Shown here: positions 47,074 to 57,157 of the stretch, one piece after another | How positions within the stretch are numbered: position 1 is the stretch's first letter | How the letters are laid out: each line of letters starts with the position of its first letter | Assembly: GCF_012290005.1 (NCBI RefSeq) | Contig: NZ_JAAXMS010000005.1 | Span: forward strand, 248,001-312,000 | Reading direction: 5' to 3' | Source: Crateriforma spongiae | GTDB lineage: Bacteria; Planctomycetota; Planctomycetia; Pirellulales; Pirellulaceae | DNA length: 64,000 bases | Notes under the pieces: generated by a model | The model's input: only the letters and a program-made list of their open reading frames with translations | Databases searched by the model: none | Told to the model about the DNA's origin: nothing | Translations under genes and position numbers: made by a program

Positions 47074-47226
47074 CCGGATTGGCGGGGCGTTTAGGCAGGC
47101 GTGGCTGGAAAAGCGATCGAAGGAAACGCAGTTTAGCCCAATCGCATTGCCGATGTGGCCGCGAAAACGGCTCGCCCCAATGACTTGCCGGCGGGACGAT
47201 GACCAGGCCCGCGGCGATTCACCGGA

Positions 47227-48822
47227 TCAGCCGACGTCGCCGGTGGACCAAGTGCCATCGATGCGGCGCCATGTCTTGCCGGTCGGGTTGGCGTTCGCCA
47301 GCAATGCGGGCAATCGTTCGGCGCGAATGTTGTCGAACGAAGTCAGTTTACCGAAACGGATCATCGACGCCGGGATTCCGACGGCGGTGAATCCAGGGTG
47401 ACCGGTCGACGGATAGGGGCCCCCGTGGTTCATTGCGGGGCTGACGGCAACACCGGTGGGCATTTTGTCGTTCAGCAAGCGGCCGACTTTGGGTTTCAAT
47501 TCGAATTCGATTTTCTGGTACACGTCTTCATCGCCGCCGTCGGTCGCCGAATAAACGCAGCCGGTCAGGTTGCCTTCCAAATGACCAATGGCTTGGCACA
47601 GTTGTTCCAAGTCGTCGCAAACGACCATCAGCGAAGCGTTGCCGAACGCTTCGGTTTGAAAGCCATCGGGATTTCCCAGGAATGATTTGCCGTCGACCGT
47701 CATCAATGTGTTGGCCATCGCGCAACGATCCGATTCGACGTCGCCGCCACCGGTGATCAATTTGGCGCCATAGTCGACCAAAGTCTGGACGCTGGACGAC
47801 AGGCTTTTGGCGACCGCGGGTGACAACAATGTTCCCGCGGCGGTGGATTCAAACTTTTGTCGTACCGCATCGATGAACTGGTCGCTGGGTTCGCCGCGGA
47901 CCAGCATCACCATGCCGGGATTGGTGCAAAACTGGCCGGTTCCCATCAACACGCTGGTGACAAATTCATCAACGATCGCATCCCCGCGTTCGGCCAACGC
48001 ATTGGGGGTGATGACCACCGGATTGACGCTGGACAGTTCCAAATAGATTGGTTTGCCCGCGGCGTCGGCGGCCGCTTTCAATTTCAATCCGGCCGAACGG
48101 CTGCCGGTGTAGCCGGTGGCGGCCAAACGTGGGTCGGCGACCAAGCGTTCGCCGTCGGCGTGGCTGGTGCGATAGATCAATTGCACCGTGGCGGCGGGCA
48201 TGCCCGTTTTCTGGATCGCTTTGGCGGCAGCGACGGCGAACAGACGCGTGGTTTCGGGATGCGAACTGTTGGCTTTGCCGATAACCGGATTACCTGCGGC
48301 GATGGCGGCGGCAAAATCGCCACCGGAAACGCTGCCGAAAGCAAACGGGAAATTGTTCGGACCGAACACCGCGACCGGACCGATTGGTTCAAAGCAACTG
48401 CGGATGCCCGTGGCCGTATCGATCGTCGCCATGGCCCAGTCACCACTTTCACAAGCGTCGGCGGCAAGCCGTAGTTGGTTGGTGGTGCGAGGCAGTTCGA
48501 CGTCGGCCAAGCGAGGCGATTTCGCCAGTCCGGTTTCGGCAAAGGCGGCGTTCACCAAATCATCTTTTGCTGATTCGATTTCGTCGGCGTACGCGCGAAG
48601 AAACTCGGCGATCTTCGACGCCGGCAGTTGACGCATTTGACTCGCCGCATCGGCCGCCGCGTCCAGGGCCGCATCACAATCGGACCAACTGCTGACGGGA
48701 AACGTTGCATCGAGTGGTTGATTTTGGTTCGGATCGGTTGCTTGGAAGGTCGATTGGGTGTCGGCGTCTTTCCAAGTTCCGTTGATCAAAATTTGTGCGA
48801 CGGCAGGTGCAGCGGTGGACAT
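47227..48822 (-). CDS. 2,5-dioxovalerate (2-oxoglutarate semialdehyde) dehydrogenase
   Basis: A 531-aa NAD(P)+-dependent aldehyde dehydrogenase that oxidises 2,5-dioxopentanoate to 2-oxoglutarate. The ATG at 48820-48822 is preferred to the ORF start 12 codons upstream. Cofactor and catalytic motifs are FGPNNFPFAFGSVSGGD, LELSSVNPVVI with the general-base Glu, and GQFCTNPG with the nucleophilic Cys. FAFGSVSGGDFAAAIAAGNPVI is characteristic of the class III enzymes of pentose and glucarate pathways. It is 63 bp downstream of a KdaD-like dehydratase that would make its substrate, which supports the assignment. Confidence 0.88.
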   Translation of the reverse strand: MSTAAPAVAQILINGTWKDADTQSTFQATDPNQNQPLDATFPVSSWSDCDAALDAAADAASQMRQLPASKIAEFLRAYADEIESAKDDLVNAAFAETGLAKSPRLADVELPRTTNQLRLAADACESGDWAMATIDTATGIRSCFEPIGPVAVFGPNNFPFAFGSVSGGDFAAAIAAGNPVIGKANSSHPETTRLFAVAAAKAIQKTGMPAATVQLIYRTSHADGERLVADPRLAATGYTGSRSAGLKLKAAADAAGKPIYLELSSVNPVVITPNALAERGDAIVDEFVTSVLMGTGQFCTNPGMVMLVRGEPSDQFIDAVRQKFESTAAGTLLSPAVAKSLSSSVQTLVDYGAKLITGGGDVESDRCAMANTLMTVDGKSFLGNPDGFQTEAFGNASLMVVCDDLEQLCQAIGHLEGNLTGCVYSATDGGDEDVYQKIEFELKPKVGRLLNDKMPTGVAVSPAMNHGGPYPSTGHPGFTAVGIPASMIRFGKLTSFDNIRAERLPALLANANPTGKTWRRIDGTWSTGDVG

Positions 48823-48885
48823 AGCGGTGGATGGGGATATTCGTATGCGGGTGGGCAAAGAAAGGACGATCGTCGCTCGTGTGGG

Positions 48886-49755
48886 CTAGCCCTGGACGAC
48901 CGTGTTGGAAAGCGTGCCGATGCCGGAAATCGAAATGTCGATTCGGTCACCGGGATGAAGCGTAAAGTCGCTGGTCGGGACGATGCCGGTCCCGGTCATT
49001 AGGAACGCACCATCGTCAAAGGAGTTGTCGCGGCCGAGCCAGCCGACCAGGTCTTCGAATCCGCGTGCCATTTGGTCGGCGGCGGTTTGTTGGTCGAAAA
49101 CGATCTGGCCGTCACGGTGGATCTTTAAGTCGACTTGAATCTGTGCCGGCGGCGGCAATCGGTCGTACAAAGTGATCCAAGGCCCCAGCGACGCGGACTG
49201 GTCGTAACACTTTGCCTGAGGCAGATACAGCGGGTTTTCACCCTCGATGTCTCGTGAACTCATGTCGTTACCCACCGTCAGACCGACGATCTTCATCGCC
49301 GGACTGATGACCAGGGTGACTTCCGGTTCGGGAACGTTCCAGGTGGCGTCTTTTCGGATGCGAACCGCTTGGCCGTGACCACTGACACGTCGCGGGGTCG
49401 CTTTGAAAAATAGTTCCGGACGATCGGCTTCATACACACGGTCATAGCACGATGCGGCGGCTGCGGATTCTTCCATTCGCGCCGTCTGGCTGCGTTTGTA
49501 AGTCACGCCGGCCGCCCAAACTTCTTGGTCGTCGATCGGTGGCAACCACTGATCCACTGATTCGATCGCGACGGGCGATTCGGTTGCCAAAGACGAAGCC
49601 GTGCCGAGCGGATCGTCTGCCGCGATGATGTCGATCAAACGCTTCACCGAATCGGTGGGCGTCAACGGGAACAACTGGTTCCCATCGATCCGGCCGATTC
49701 GAACGGACCCGGTGTCGTCGATAAACTTTGCTACGGTAAATTGTCGTTCGTTCAT
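48886..49755 (-). CDS. 2-keto-3-deoxy-pentonate dehydratase, FAH family (KdaD/XylX-like)
   Basis: A 289-aa enzyme of the fumarylacetoacetate hydrolase fold, starting at the ATG at 49753-49755. The metal-binding Glu pair lies in [12 protein letters not shown], followed by [21 protein letters not shown]; this [10 protein letters not shown] block is shared with archaeal 2-keto-3-deoxy-D-arabinonate dehydratase and distinguishes it from true fumarylacetoacetases. The reaction removes water from a 2-keto-3-deoxy-pentonate to give 2,5-dioxopentanoate, the substrate of the next gene. Whether the sugar is D-xylose, L-arabinose or another pentose cannot be told. The FG-GAP/UnbV gene diverges only 62 bp away. 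Confidence 0.82.
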   Translation of the reverse strand: MNERQFTVAKFIDDTGSVRIGRIDGNQLFPLTPTDSVKRLIDIIAADDPLGTASSLATESPVAIESVDQWLPPIDDQEVWAAGVTYKRSQTARMEESAAAASCYDRVYEADRPELFFKATPRRVSGHGQAVRIRKDATWNVPEPEVTLVISPAMKIVGLTVGNDMSSRDIEGENPLYLPQAKCYDQSASLGPWITLYDRLPPPAQIQVDLKIHRDGQIVFDQQTAADQMARGFEDLVGWLGRDNSFDDGAFLMTGTGIVPTSDFTLHPGDRIDISISGIGTLSNTVVQG

Positions 49756-49817
49756 GGCAGAAAACATATCGCAGATCGCACCGTCTCGGGAGGGTTTGCG
49801 TCGGGAAGTCAGGTGGA

Positions 49818-52800
49818 ATGAAGTCCAACCAATCGCAGCGTCGGTTCGTGCCCTTCACATTTTTAGCGGTCGTCGTCTTGGCCATTGTCGCGGGGCTTCG
49901 GTGGGCCGCCAATCGCACGGGCGAAGATTCATCAACACCGGCGGCGGACGACAAGAGTGCGTTGCAAACGGTCCGAGTCGCCTTGGCCGCCACAGAGGAT
50001 CTGGACGGTGACGCGGCGGATGAAGCTTGGTCGCGTTTGCGAAAGATGCGACCTGATGATGTGGCGGTCACGCGGAACTGGGCATTGAACCGACTGTTAA
50101 TTGTCGACCGCCTGGCGGAGCAGACCGAAAACCGATCGCTGTCGGCCGACCAGCGTCAAGCCGCGCGGACCGCCCTGCCCGATCGTATCGCCGAAGCCAA
50201 CGCGGCGGTGGAAGCTTTTGGATCGGTGCAGCCCGACGCCAACGTGCTGACACGATGGATGAAGGCTCGTGTGGATGTCCGCCAAGCCGCGTTGCTTCCC
50301 GCGGCGATCGCTCGCGGGGCGACGCGACGCGTTTTCGATGATCTTGCCGATTTCGTTCTGGAACATCCCGACAAAGACACCGTGATTTTGGCCGGTACGA
50401 TTTGGGACTTGGTCAATCGCATGGGCATCATCGAAGATTTGCCGGCGGATTTGCGGGATAAAGCCGCGGATGTGTTAACCCAGCTTGCCGAATCCAATCC
50501 GGACAACCTGTTTGTTGCCGTTCAAGCGGCCCAGTTGAACCTTGCCGCCCAGCGACCCGCCGCGGCACCGGCGATTGAGAATGCGGCACGCTTGGCGAAA
50601 GCCATCCAGCCGGAAATGAAAGCTCGGGCCGGCGGCGCGATCGAGTCGATCGATGGACTGGTCGCGCAAATGCTGGATGACATCGCTCAGCAGGATTGGC
50701 AGGCCGCCAATCGCGGCTTTGGCATCTGGTTCAACTTGGTCAACGCGTCCGAATTGATGAAGGCTGACCGGCGACGAGCATCACCGCACCCGTTGGACCG
50801 GATCAGCTTTGAAACGATCCGTCAGTTGAGCATCGAAGCTGAAAATGAATCTCCGGTGCAAGCGTTGGATGCGACTCTTTCGTTTCGACATGTCGTCATC
50901 GATGATTCGACTGACACGCGGTTGGTGATTCCCGTCGATTTGAACGTCGACCTGCGACCCGATTTGGTTTCCGTATCCGATCAGAACGAAATCACGCTGT
51001 GGCGACAAAGCAACGGCGGCGACTTTGAAAGGATCGCCGATGGTCCAGCCGGAATCAAAGTCACGGGGATGATTGCGACGGACCTGTTCATGGTGGATCG
51101 TGCCGCACCGGACAAGGTCAAGGTGTTGCCGCCGGCGGATCCGGACGCCACGGCGACGCCCGATTTTTCGGTCGGGCTGCGTCACAACGTGGTTCCCACC
51201 CTGGTTGTGTACGGCGACGAAGGGATTCGATTGTTCGGGATGGACGGTCGTGACACGACGGCGGACGATCGGCGGTTGTTTGCCGTGGATGCGGCGACGG
51301 GTCTGGAGGACGTTCGAAATGTCGTCAAAGTCGTCGCCGGTGATCTGGAAGGCGACGGGGATTTGGATTTGGTCGTCGCGACACGAAACGAAGGCTTGCG
51401 TTTGTTTATCAACCGTGGGACACGGCGTTTCTTTGAGGTCGAAGCACCGGCGACCGGCACGATGGTCGACTTGGCCATCGTCGACATCGATCGCGACTTG
51501 GACTTGGACATCGTCGCGGTGGAAGAAGGCTCGGGTACCATTGGCTTACTGGAAAACTTACTGCATCTACAGTTTCGGTACCGCGTATTGTCGGGGGCTC
51601 CCGCGATGCCCGATGCCCAGCGCGTCTTCGTCGATGACGTCGACGGAAATGTTTCGTGGGACTTGGTGGTTTCCGGCAAAACGGGTGGCCAAATCGTTTG
51701 GTCGCAAACCGCTGACGCGGGGATGTGGACCGTCGATTCGGTTTCCAAGAACGATGGCCCGATGATCAAGGGCCTGCTGGTCGATTTTGACAATGATTCC
51801 TTCGGCGAATTGATGCACGCGACCGAGGACGGTTCGCTGAAATGCACGCATTTGACGTCCGATGGTTTTGGGGCGACCAGGGCGGTGCAAGGTGATGACA
51901 TGGTCGTCGATGTCTGGCATGCCGCCGACTTTGACAACAACGGACGGATTGATCGTTGCGGCGTTGACCGGCGCGGCATTGTGTTGGGCATGAACACCAC
52001 CGAAAACGATGCCCACTACTTGCAAGTACGGATGAAAGGGATTGATGACAACAATGCGGCCAGCGGCCGAGTCAATCACTATGCGATCGGGTCGACGTTG
52101 GAGCTGCGTTTCGGGCCGCATTATCGTTCCAAAGTCATCACCAGCCCGATGACGCACTTCGGTTTGGACGGAATCGACCAGGCCGATTCGCTTCGGATCA
52201 TCTTTCCCAACGGGTTGACCCAGACGACCCGTTCACCGGCCGTCGATACGCTGGTGGAAGAAGAACAGACGCTAAAGGGTTCTTGTCCCTATCTGTATGC
52301 GTGGGACGGTGAAACATTTGCTTTCGTGACCGACTGTTTATGGGCGGCACCGTTGGGATTGCAGGTGGCCGCCGGTGTCGTCGCCAAGGATCGGCCTTGG
52401 GAATACTTGAAGGTGGACGGACGTTTCGTGGCGGAAAAAGACGGTCGGTATCACCTGCGTCTGACCGAAGAGCTTTGGGAAATCGCGTACTTTGATCACG
52501 TCGCCTTGACCGCCGTGGATCATCCGTCCGGCGTCCAGATCGAGACCAACGAAAAGGTCGGGCCGCCATCGATCGCCCAGCCGACCATCTATGCGTTTGA
52601 TCAGACCGACATGCAACCGGCTGCTGCGGCCCGGGACACCGGTGGGAACGATGTCGCGGATCGGTTGGCCGATGTCGATGGGCGATACGTCCAAGGCTTT
52701 GATCGTCGCATTGTTCAGGGTTTGTGCCCGCCGCACTGGATCGAGTTGACGGTACCGGATGCGGCGTTGCAGCGTCGCGACGCCGGTGAAGCGGTGTACA

Positions 52801-53591
52801 TGGTTTTGACCGGGTGGATTTTGCCGACCGACACGTCGCTGAACATTCAGATCGACCAGAACGATGAAATGCCGCCGATCGAGTTCCCCGGAGTTTGGGT
52901 TCCCGACGGCGATGCGGGGGAAACCAAAATGCCGGGCTGGCGACCAGCGATCGCATCAATGGGATTTCCGGGCGGAAAAACGAAAACGATTGTGGTGGAC
53001 GTGACCGACGCGTTGGTGCCCGAAGATCCTCGATTGCGGATTCGAACATCGGCCCAGATTTACTGGGACGCCGCAAAGTTCACGAGCCGTCGTGGCGATG
53101 ATGCTTTGGTCGTTCACAAATTGACGATGGAGACCGCGGAGGTCGGCTATCGCGGTTTTTCACGTCGCATCCGTGCGTCACTGCAACAACCCGAAACCTA
53201 TGACTATCACACTGCGGACGCCGATCCCCGTTGGCCGCCGCTGCGTGGATCTTTGACGGGGTACGGTGACGTGTCGGACATGCTGGCCCGATGGGACGAT
53301 AAGATGGTGGTGATCAGCGGTGGCGATGAAATTCGATTAACGTTTAAGGTTCCCGAGACGCCGGTGCCCGACGGATATGTGCGTGATTTTGTCTTGCACT
53401 GTGTCGGTTGGGATAAGGACGCCGACCTGAACACGCTGGCCGGTCAATCCGCCGACCCGTTGCCGTTTCGTCATATGAAATCCTATCCCCCGACGGTGGC
53501 CGACCAAGATGCCGCCGCGCAGGTGATGCGATCTCATACCGCCTCACGCAGTCGCCGACAATCGTTCCGGCGATTTTGGCATCGTCCTTAA
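49818..53591 (+). CDS. FG-GAP / ASPIC-UnbV (CRTAC1-like) protein, 1257 aa
   Basis: Starts at an ATG with AGGTGGA upstream. A single N-terminal membrane anchor ([20 protein letters not shown]) precedes a helical, TPR-like segment (about 50-340). A beta-propeller of FG-GAP type follows with calcium-binding loops ([39 protein letters not shown]). The ASPIC/UnbV module ([20 protein letters not shown] and [14 protein letters not shown]) is at about 755-815. The last 430 residues are a beta-rich region with [20 protein letters not shown] that I do not recognise. Such proteins are surface or periplasmic in PVC bacteria. The cytochrome gene follows after 53 bp, so they are probably one operon. Confidence 0.85.
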   Translation: MKSNQSQRRFVPFTFLAVVVLAIVAGLRWAANRTGEDSSTPAADDKSALQTVRVALAATEDLDGDAADEAWSRLRKMRPDDVAVTRNWALNRLLIVDRLAEQTENRSLSADQRQAARTALPDRIAEANAAVEAFGSVQPDANVLTRWMKARVDVRQAALLPAAIARGATRRVFDDLADFVLEHPDKDTVILAGTIWDLVNRMGIIEDLPADLRDKAADVLTQLAESNPDNLFVAVQAAQLNLAAQRPAAAPAIENAARLAKAIQPEMKARAGGAIESIDGLVAQMLDDIAQQDWQAANRGFGIWFNLVNASELMKADRRRASPHPLDRISFETIRQLSIEAENESPVQALDATLSFRHVVIDDSTDTRLVIPVDLNVDLRPDLVSVSDQNEITLWRQSNGGDFERIADGPAGIKVTGMIATDLFMVDRAAPDKVKVLPPADPDATATPDFSVGLRHNVVPTLVVYGDEGIRLFGMDGRDTTADDRRLFAVDAATGLEDVRNVVKVVAGDLEGDGDLDLVVATRNEGLRLFINRGTRRFFEVEAPATGTMVDLAIVDIDRDLDLDIVAVEEGSGTIGLLENLLHLQFRYRVLSGAPAMPDAQRVFVDDVDGNVSWDLVVSGKTGGQIVWSQTADAGMWTVDSVSKNDGPMIKGLLVDFDNDSFGELMHATEDGSLKCTHLTSDGFGATRAVQGDDMVVDVWHAADFDNNGRIDRCGVDRRGIVLGMNTTENDAHYLQVRMKGIDDNNAASGRVNHYAIGSTLELRFGPHYRSKVITSPMTHFGLDGIDQADSLRIIFPNGLTQTTRSPAVDTLVEEEQTLKGSCPYLYAWDGETFAFVTDCLWAAPLGLQVAAGVVAKDRPWEYLKVDGRFVAEKDGRYHLRLTEELWEIAYFDHVALTAVDHPSGVQIETNEKVGPPSIAQPTIYAFDQTDMQPAAAARDTGGNDVADRLADVDGRYVQGFDRRIVQGLCPPHWIELTVPDAALQRRDAGEAVYMVLTGWILPTDTSLNIQIDQNDEMPPIEFPGVWVPDGDAGETKMPGWRPAIASMGFPGGKTKTIVVDVTDALVPEDPRLRIRTSAQIYWDAAKFTSRRGDDALVVHKLTMETAEVGYRGFSRRIRASLQQPETYDYHTADADPRWPPLRGSLTGYGDVSDMLARWDDKMVVISGGDEIRLTFKVPETPVPDGYVRDFVLHCVGWDKDADLNTLAGQSADPLPFRHMKSYPPTVADQDAAAQVMRSHTASRSRRQSFRRFWHRP

Positions 53592-53644
53592 GCTGATCGG
53601 CGACTTTTCCCCTTTTTGATTCCCGCCAACGAAAATCGAAATCC

Positions 53645-56515
53645 GTGAGCGAGACCAACGCGCCAAAGCCGCCGACTGACATTTCGGGAACCCAGCAACC
53701 GGTCGCCCGCAAACCGGTGGCAAAACGAGTGATCACACCGCGGTTGCGGGTGATGTTGGTGATCGTTCTGGCGTTGTTCGGCATTTTGGCCGCCAACGGT
53801 CTGTACCTGACCAGCGTGACATGGATTCAGCATTTCACCGGTCGCGTGTTGGAGGATCACTTTTATCAACTGATGTTCTTGGGACACATCGGTTTGGGAT
53901 TGTTGTTGATCGTTCCCACGTTGGTCTTTGGATTCGCGCACATGTGGCGTGCCCGAAATCGGCGCAACCGGCGTGCGGTGCGGATCGGTTACGGGTTGTT
54001 GGTCGTGGCGATCGTGATCTTGATCAGCGGCGTTTTGTTGACGCGACTGGGAGGATTCCGGATCGTTGATCCATCGGCCCGGCGGTTGGTGTATTGGATG
54101 CACTTGGTCGCGCCGCTGGTGGCGATTTGGCTGTATTGGCTGCACCGTCTGGTTGGTCCGCGGATCAAGTGGCATGTCGGCCGACGGGTCGCGCTGGTGA
54201 TCGCCGGATTCGTTGCCGTGATGGTCGGCTTTCAAGCGTCCGACGCAACGATCAGTGATGATTCGGGACCGGAAGAGGGCCGCGCGTATTTCTTGCCCTC
54301 GTTGGCCAAGACCGCGACGGGAAATTTCATCGCGGCACAGACATTGATGAACGATGACTACTGTTTGCGGTGCCACGAAGACATCTATGACAGTTGGCTG
54401 CACAGCGCTCACAAGTTGAGCAGTTTCAACAATCCGGCCTATCGCGCCAGCGTTCGCGAAACCCGTCAAGTCGCCAGCGACCACAGCGGGACTGTCAAAG
54501 CGGCCCGTTTCTGTGCCGGTTGTCATGATCCGGTCCCGTTCTTCGCCGGCGAATTTGATAACCCGGATTACGACGACGTCGCTAACCCGACCGCGCATGC
54601 GGGGATCACGTGTGTGTCATGCCATGCGATCCAATCGATCGACAGTGATCGGGGCAACGCAGATTACACGATCGACGAGCCCAAGCATTACCCGTTCACG
54701 TACAGCGACAACGAATGGCTGCAATCGTTGAACGAGTTGATGGTGCAGGCCAAGCCGGCGTTCCATAAACGCGAAATGCTGAAGCCCTTTCACAAGACCG
54801 ATCAGTTCTGTGGAACCTGCCACAAGGTGTTCCTGCCGGGTGAACTGACACAGTACAAGGAATTTTTGCGGGGCCAAAATCACTATGACAGCTATCTGTT
54901 AAGCGGTGTTTCGGGCCACGGGGCGCGCAGTTTTTACTACCCGGAGGTCGCCCAAACGAATTGCAACGGATGCCACATGCCGCCGATGGCCAGTGATGGT
55001 TTTGGGGCAAGGTATTCCGAAGAATTGGAAACGTTGGCCGTTCATAATCACCATTTTCCCAGCGCCAACAGTGCGCTTAGCCACTGGTTCGGTGATGCGG
55101 ATGGAATCGCAGCGCACGAAAAGATTTTGAAGGGATCACTGCGTGTCGACTTGTTCGGCATCCGACGTGGCGAATCGATCGACGCCGAATTGGTCGCGCC
55201 TTTGGGACCCGAGTTGCCCGAATTGGAGCCCGGTCAGACATACTTGATCGAAACCGTTTTGCGGACGCTGACGTTGGGGCATCACTTCACCCAAGGAACG
55301 ACCGACAGCAACCAAGTCTGGGTGGAATTTCTGGTCCATGACGGCGACAAACTGATCGGGGCCAGCGGTCAGCGTGATGAACGTGAAGTCGTCGACCCGT
55401 GGTCGCATTTCGTCAACAACTTCATCTTGGACCGCCACGGAAACCGGATCAATCGCCGCAACGCGCAAGACATCTTCACACCGCTGTACAACCATCAAAT
55501 TCCGCCCGGTGCCGGTCAAACGATTCATTATCGGTTGGATGTACCGGAAGACGTCGGCGATACCCTTCGGATCTCGGCGCGGTTGCTGTACCGCAAGTTT
55601 GATACGGAGTATCTGGATTACATCCGTGCCGACCGTGACCCGGATCGCGATCCTCTGGATTTGGGCCAGGTGGGTGATCCGAATGATTTGCCCATCATCG
55701 AAATCGCTCGTGATGAAATCACGTTGGCGATCGCCGGCGGCGACGGAACGGCGGTCGCGTCGAAGCAGTTCATTCCCACGTGGCAGCGGTTCAACGATTA
55801 CGGCATCGGATTGTTGCTGAAGGGCAAAGCCGAATTGAAACAGGCGGCTGAAGCTTTCGCGGCCGTGCAGCGAATGGGCCGGTACGACGGTCCACTGAAT
55901 TTGGCACGCGTGCAATTCACCGAAGGCGATTTGACCGGGGCGACCGAATCCCTGGCGGTTGCGGCGACGATGGATCCGCCGCCGCCGGCTTGGACGCACG
56001 CTTGGTTAAGCGGGATGGTGAATCGGCAACAAGGCAACCTGGAACAGGCGGCGGAAAGTCTGGAAAGCGTCTTGAACACTCGGGTGCCCAGCCGCGGATT
56101 CGATTTTTCCAAAGACTACGTGGTTCGCAATGAATTGGGACTGGCGCTGATCGATTTGGCTCAGCGATCGGAAATCATGGGCGACGAAGATCAGGCCCAG
56201 AAGTGGTACGCCCAGGCCGAAGGGCATTTCCATCAGGTAATCGACATCGACGCGGAAAACGTCACCGCCCATGCCAACTTGGCGGAGATCTATGCGGCGA
56301 CGGGACAGACCGAACTGGCCGACCGGCATCGCATTCTGCACGAGCGTTACAAGCCGGACGACAACGCGGCGGAGGTGGCGATTCCCGTCGCACGTCGCCA
56401 GTATCCGGCGGCAAACCGGGCGGCGGAGAAGGTCGTCATCTATGACCTGGGCCGAGACTTTGTGTCGTCCGGTGAAGCGAAGACGTTGACGGCGACCGAG
56501 GCCGCGAGCCGCTAG
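53645..56515 (+). CDS. Membrane pentahaem cytochrome c with TPR domain, 956 aa
   Basis: The GTG at 53645 is the first start; no strong Shine-Dalgarno is visible. Four to five membrane helices occupy residues about 33-198 (e.g. VMLVIVLALFGILAANGLYL, GYGLLVVAIVILISGVLL), with several His residues that might bind b-type haem. Five CxxCH motifs lie at 240-244, 290-294, 323-327, 389-393 and 440-444, in the style of cytochrome c554 proteins. Residues about 790-930 are TPR repeats. It would carry electrons between the quinone pool and a periplasmic partner; the FG-GAP protein encoded just upstream is the obvious candidate. No enzyme activity can be deduced. Confidence 0.85.
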   Translation: MSETNAPKPPTDISGTQQPVARKPVAKRVITPRLRVMLVIVLALFGILAANGLYLTSVTWIQHFTGRVLEDHFYQLMFLGHIGLGLLLIVPTLVFGFAHMWRARNRRNRRAVRIGYGLLVVAIVILISGVLLTRLGGFRIVDPSARRLVYWMHLVAPLVAIWLYWLHRLVGPRIKWHVGRRVALVIAGFVAVMVGFQASDATISDDSGPEEGRAYFLPSLAKTATGNFIAAQTLMNDDYCLRCHEDIYDSWLHSAHKLSSFNNPAYRASVRETRQVASDHSGTVKAARFCAGCHDPVPFFAGEFDNPDYDDVANPTAHAGITCVSCHAIQSIDSDRGNADYTIDEPKHYPFTYSDNEWLQSLNELMVQAKPAFHKREMLKPFHKTDQFCGTCHKVFLPGELTQYKEFLRGQNHYDSYLLSGVSGHGARSFYYPEVAQTNCNGCHMPPMASDGFGARYSEELETLAVHNHHFPSANSALSHWFGDADGIAAHEKILKGSLRVDLFGIRRGESIDAELVAPLGPELPELEPGQTYLIETVLRTLTLGHHFTQGTTDSNQVWVEFLVHDGDKLIGASGQRDEREVVDPWSHFVNNFILDRHGNRINRRNAQDIFTPLYNHQIPPGAGQTIHYRLDVPEDVGDTLRISARLLYRKFDTEYLDYIRADRDPDRDPLDLGQVGDPNDLPIIEIARDEITLAIAGGDGTAVASKQFIPTWQRFNDYGIGLLLKGKAELKQAAEAFAAVQRMGRYDGPLNLARVQFTEGDLTGATESLAVAATMDPPPPAWTHAWLSGMVNRQQGNLEQAAESLESVLNTRVPSRGFDFSKDYVVRNELGLALIDLAQRSEIMGDEDQAQKWYAQAEGHFHQVIDIDAENVTAHANLAEIYAATGQTELADRHRILHERYKPDDNAAEVAIPVARRQYPAANRAAEKVVIYDLGRDFVSSGEAKTLTATEAASR

Positions 56516-56557
56516 GCGACGCGTCGCGGCGGCAAGATGCCGTCGCGTGGGGCGCAT

Positions 56558-56591
56558 AAAAAACGGGCCGCAGCGATCCAGTCGCGCGGCC
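56558..56591 (-). terminator. Rho-independent terminator of rpmJ
   Basis: On the minus strand GGCCGC pairs with GCGGCC around a 14-nt loop and is followed by CG and six T. It lies 35 bp after the rpmJ stop codon and may also stop the converging cytochrome transcript, since the plus side has a T-rich tract at 56601-56607. Confidence 0.75.
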
Positions 56592-56625
56592 ACGTTGTGT
56601 TCTTTTTGCGTCAGGTCAAGCCGTG

Positions 56626-56778
56626 TTAGCGGCGAGCCTTCTTGATCTTTGCGCCGCCTTGGCGGACTTTGAATTTCGGATTGCTTTTGCAAATCACGTA
56701 GATGCGCCCGCGTCGCTTGACCACCTGGCAATCCGGGTGGCGGTATTTCAGGGCGCCGATGCTGCTGACAACTTTCAT
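56626..56778 (-). CDS. rpmJ: 50S ribosomal protein bL36, YkgO-type
   Basis: A 50-aa ribosomal protein too short for most frame lists. The ATG at 56776-56778 has GAGG upstream. The sequence [18 protein letters not shown] followed by [19 protein letters not shown] closely parallels E. coli YkgO, including the RHPDC and YVICKSNP blocks. The ordinary bL36 zinc site (C-x2-C-x12-C-x4-H) is broken: only two cysteines remain and the last His is Phe. YkgO-type copies replace zinc-binding bL36 under zinc limitation. A basic tail ([10 protein letters not shown]) extends the protein. A terminator follows directly, so it is a single-gene unit. Confidence 0.92.
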   Translation of the reverse strand: MKVVSSIGALKYRHPDCQVVKRRGRIYVICKSNPKFKVRQGGAKIKKARR

Positions 56779-57146
56779 CGTGTGGCCTCGGGCGTCTTTT
56801 AGAAAGGTTCTAAATTGAAGCGGCAGAGTATACCGGGATGGGGCGAAACATCAACGCCAGATCGTCTTGGGCCGCTTTTTTTCGGTTTTCGTGAGGTCCC
56901 CGAAGGTGAAACGACGCGCTTCCTCCTCGCTGTGGCTCGACCCTTTCGGAGGGAGGGCGAAGGAAATTCGGAGCCGCAATCGGCGGTGGTTGCGGGGCGA
57001 TCCGTTTCGCCGGCGTGTGTCGGCGCGACACGTCTGGCGGAAGGTTGACCTGGAGATCTCGTTCTCAGGTTCGGGTTCAGGGCCCAGGCGTCAGGGCCGA
57101 GGCGTCAGGTGCCGGGCGTCAGGTGCCGGGCGTCAGGTGCCGGGCG
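56779..57146. other. Intergenic region leading into a tandem repeat
   Basis: About 370 bp upstream of rpmJ and downstream of the hypothetical gene ending at 57147. The open frames here have no start context or recognisable motif. The right end contains the tandem array at 57088-57157. Confidence 0.4.
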
Positions 57147-57157
57147 TCAGGTGCCGG
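57088..57157. repeat. 14-bp tandem repeat, five units
   Basis: Four perfect units of GCGTCAGGTGCCGG (57102-57115, 57116-57129, 57130-57143, 57144-57157) follow one degenerate unit (57088-57101). The last unit covers the final codons and stop of the gene at 57147. There are no unique spacers, so it is not a CRISPR array. The pattern suggests slipped-strand expansion. Confidence 0.85.

Noticed and set aside
57088-57157. Possible CRISPR array
   Set aside because: Units are directly adjacent with no spacers and no cas genes in the window.
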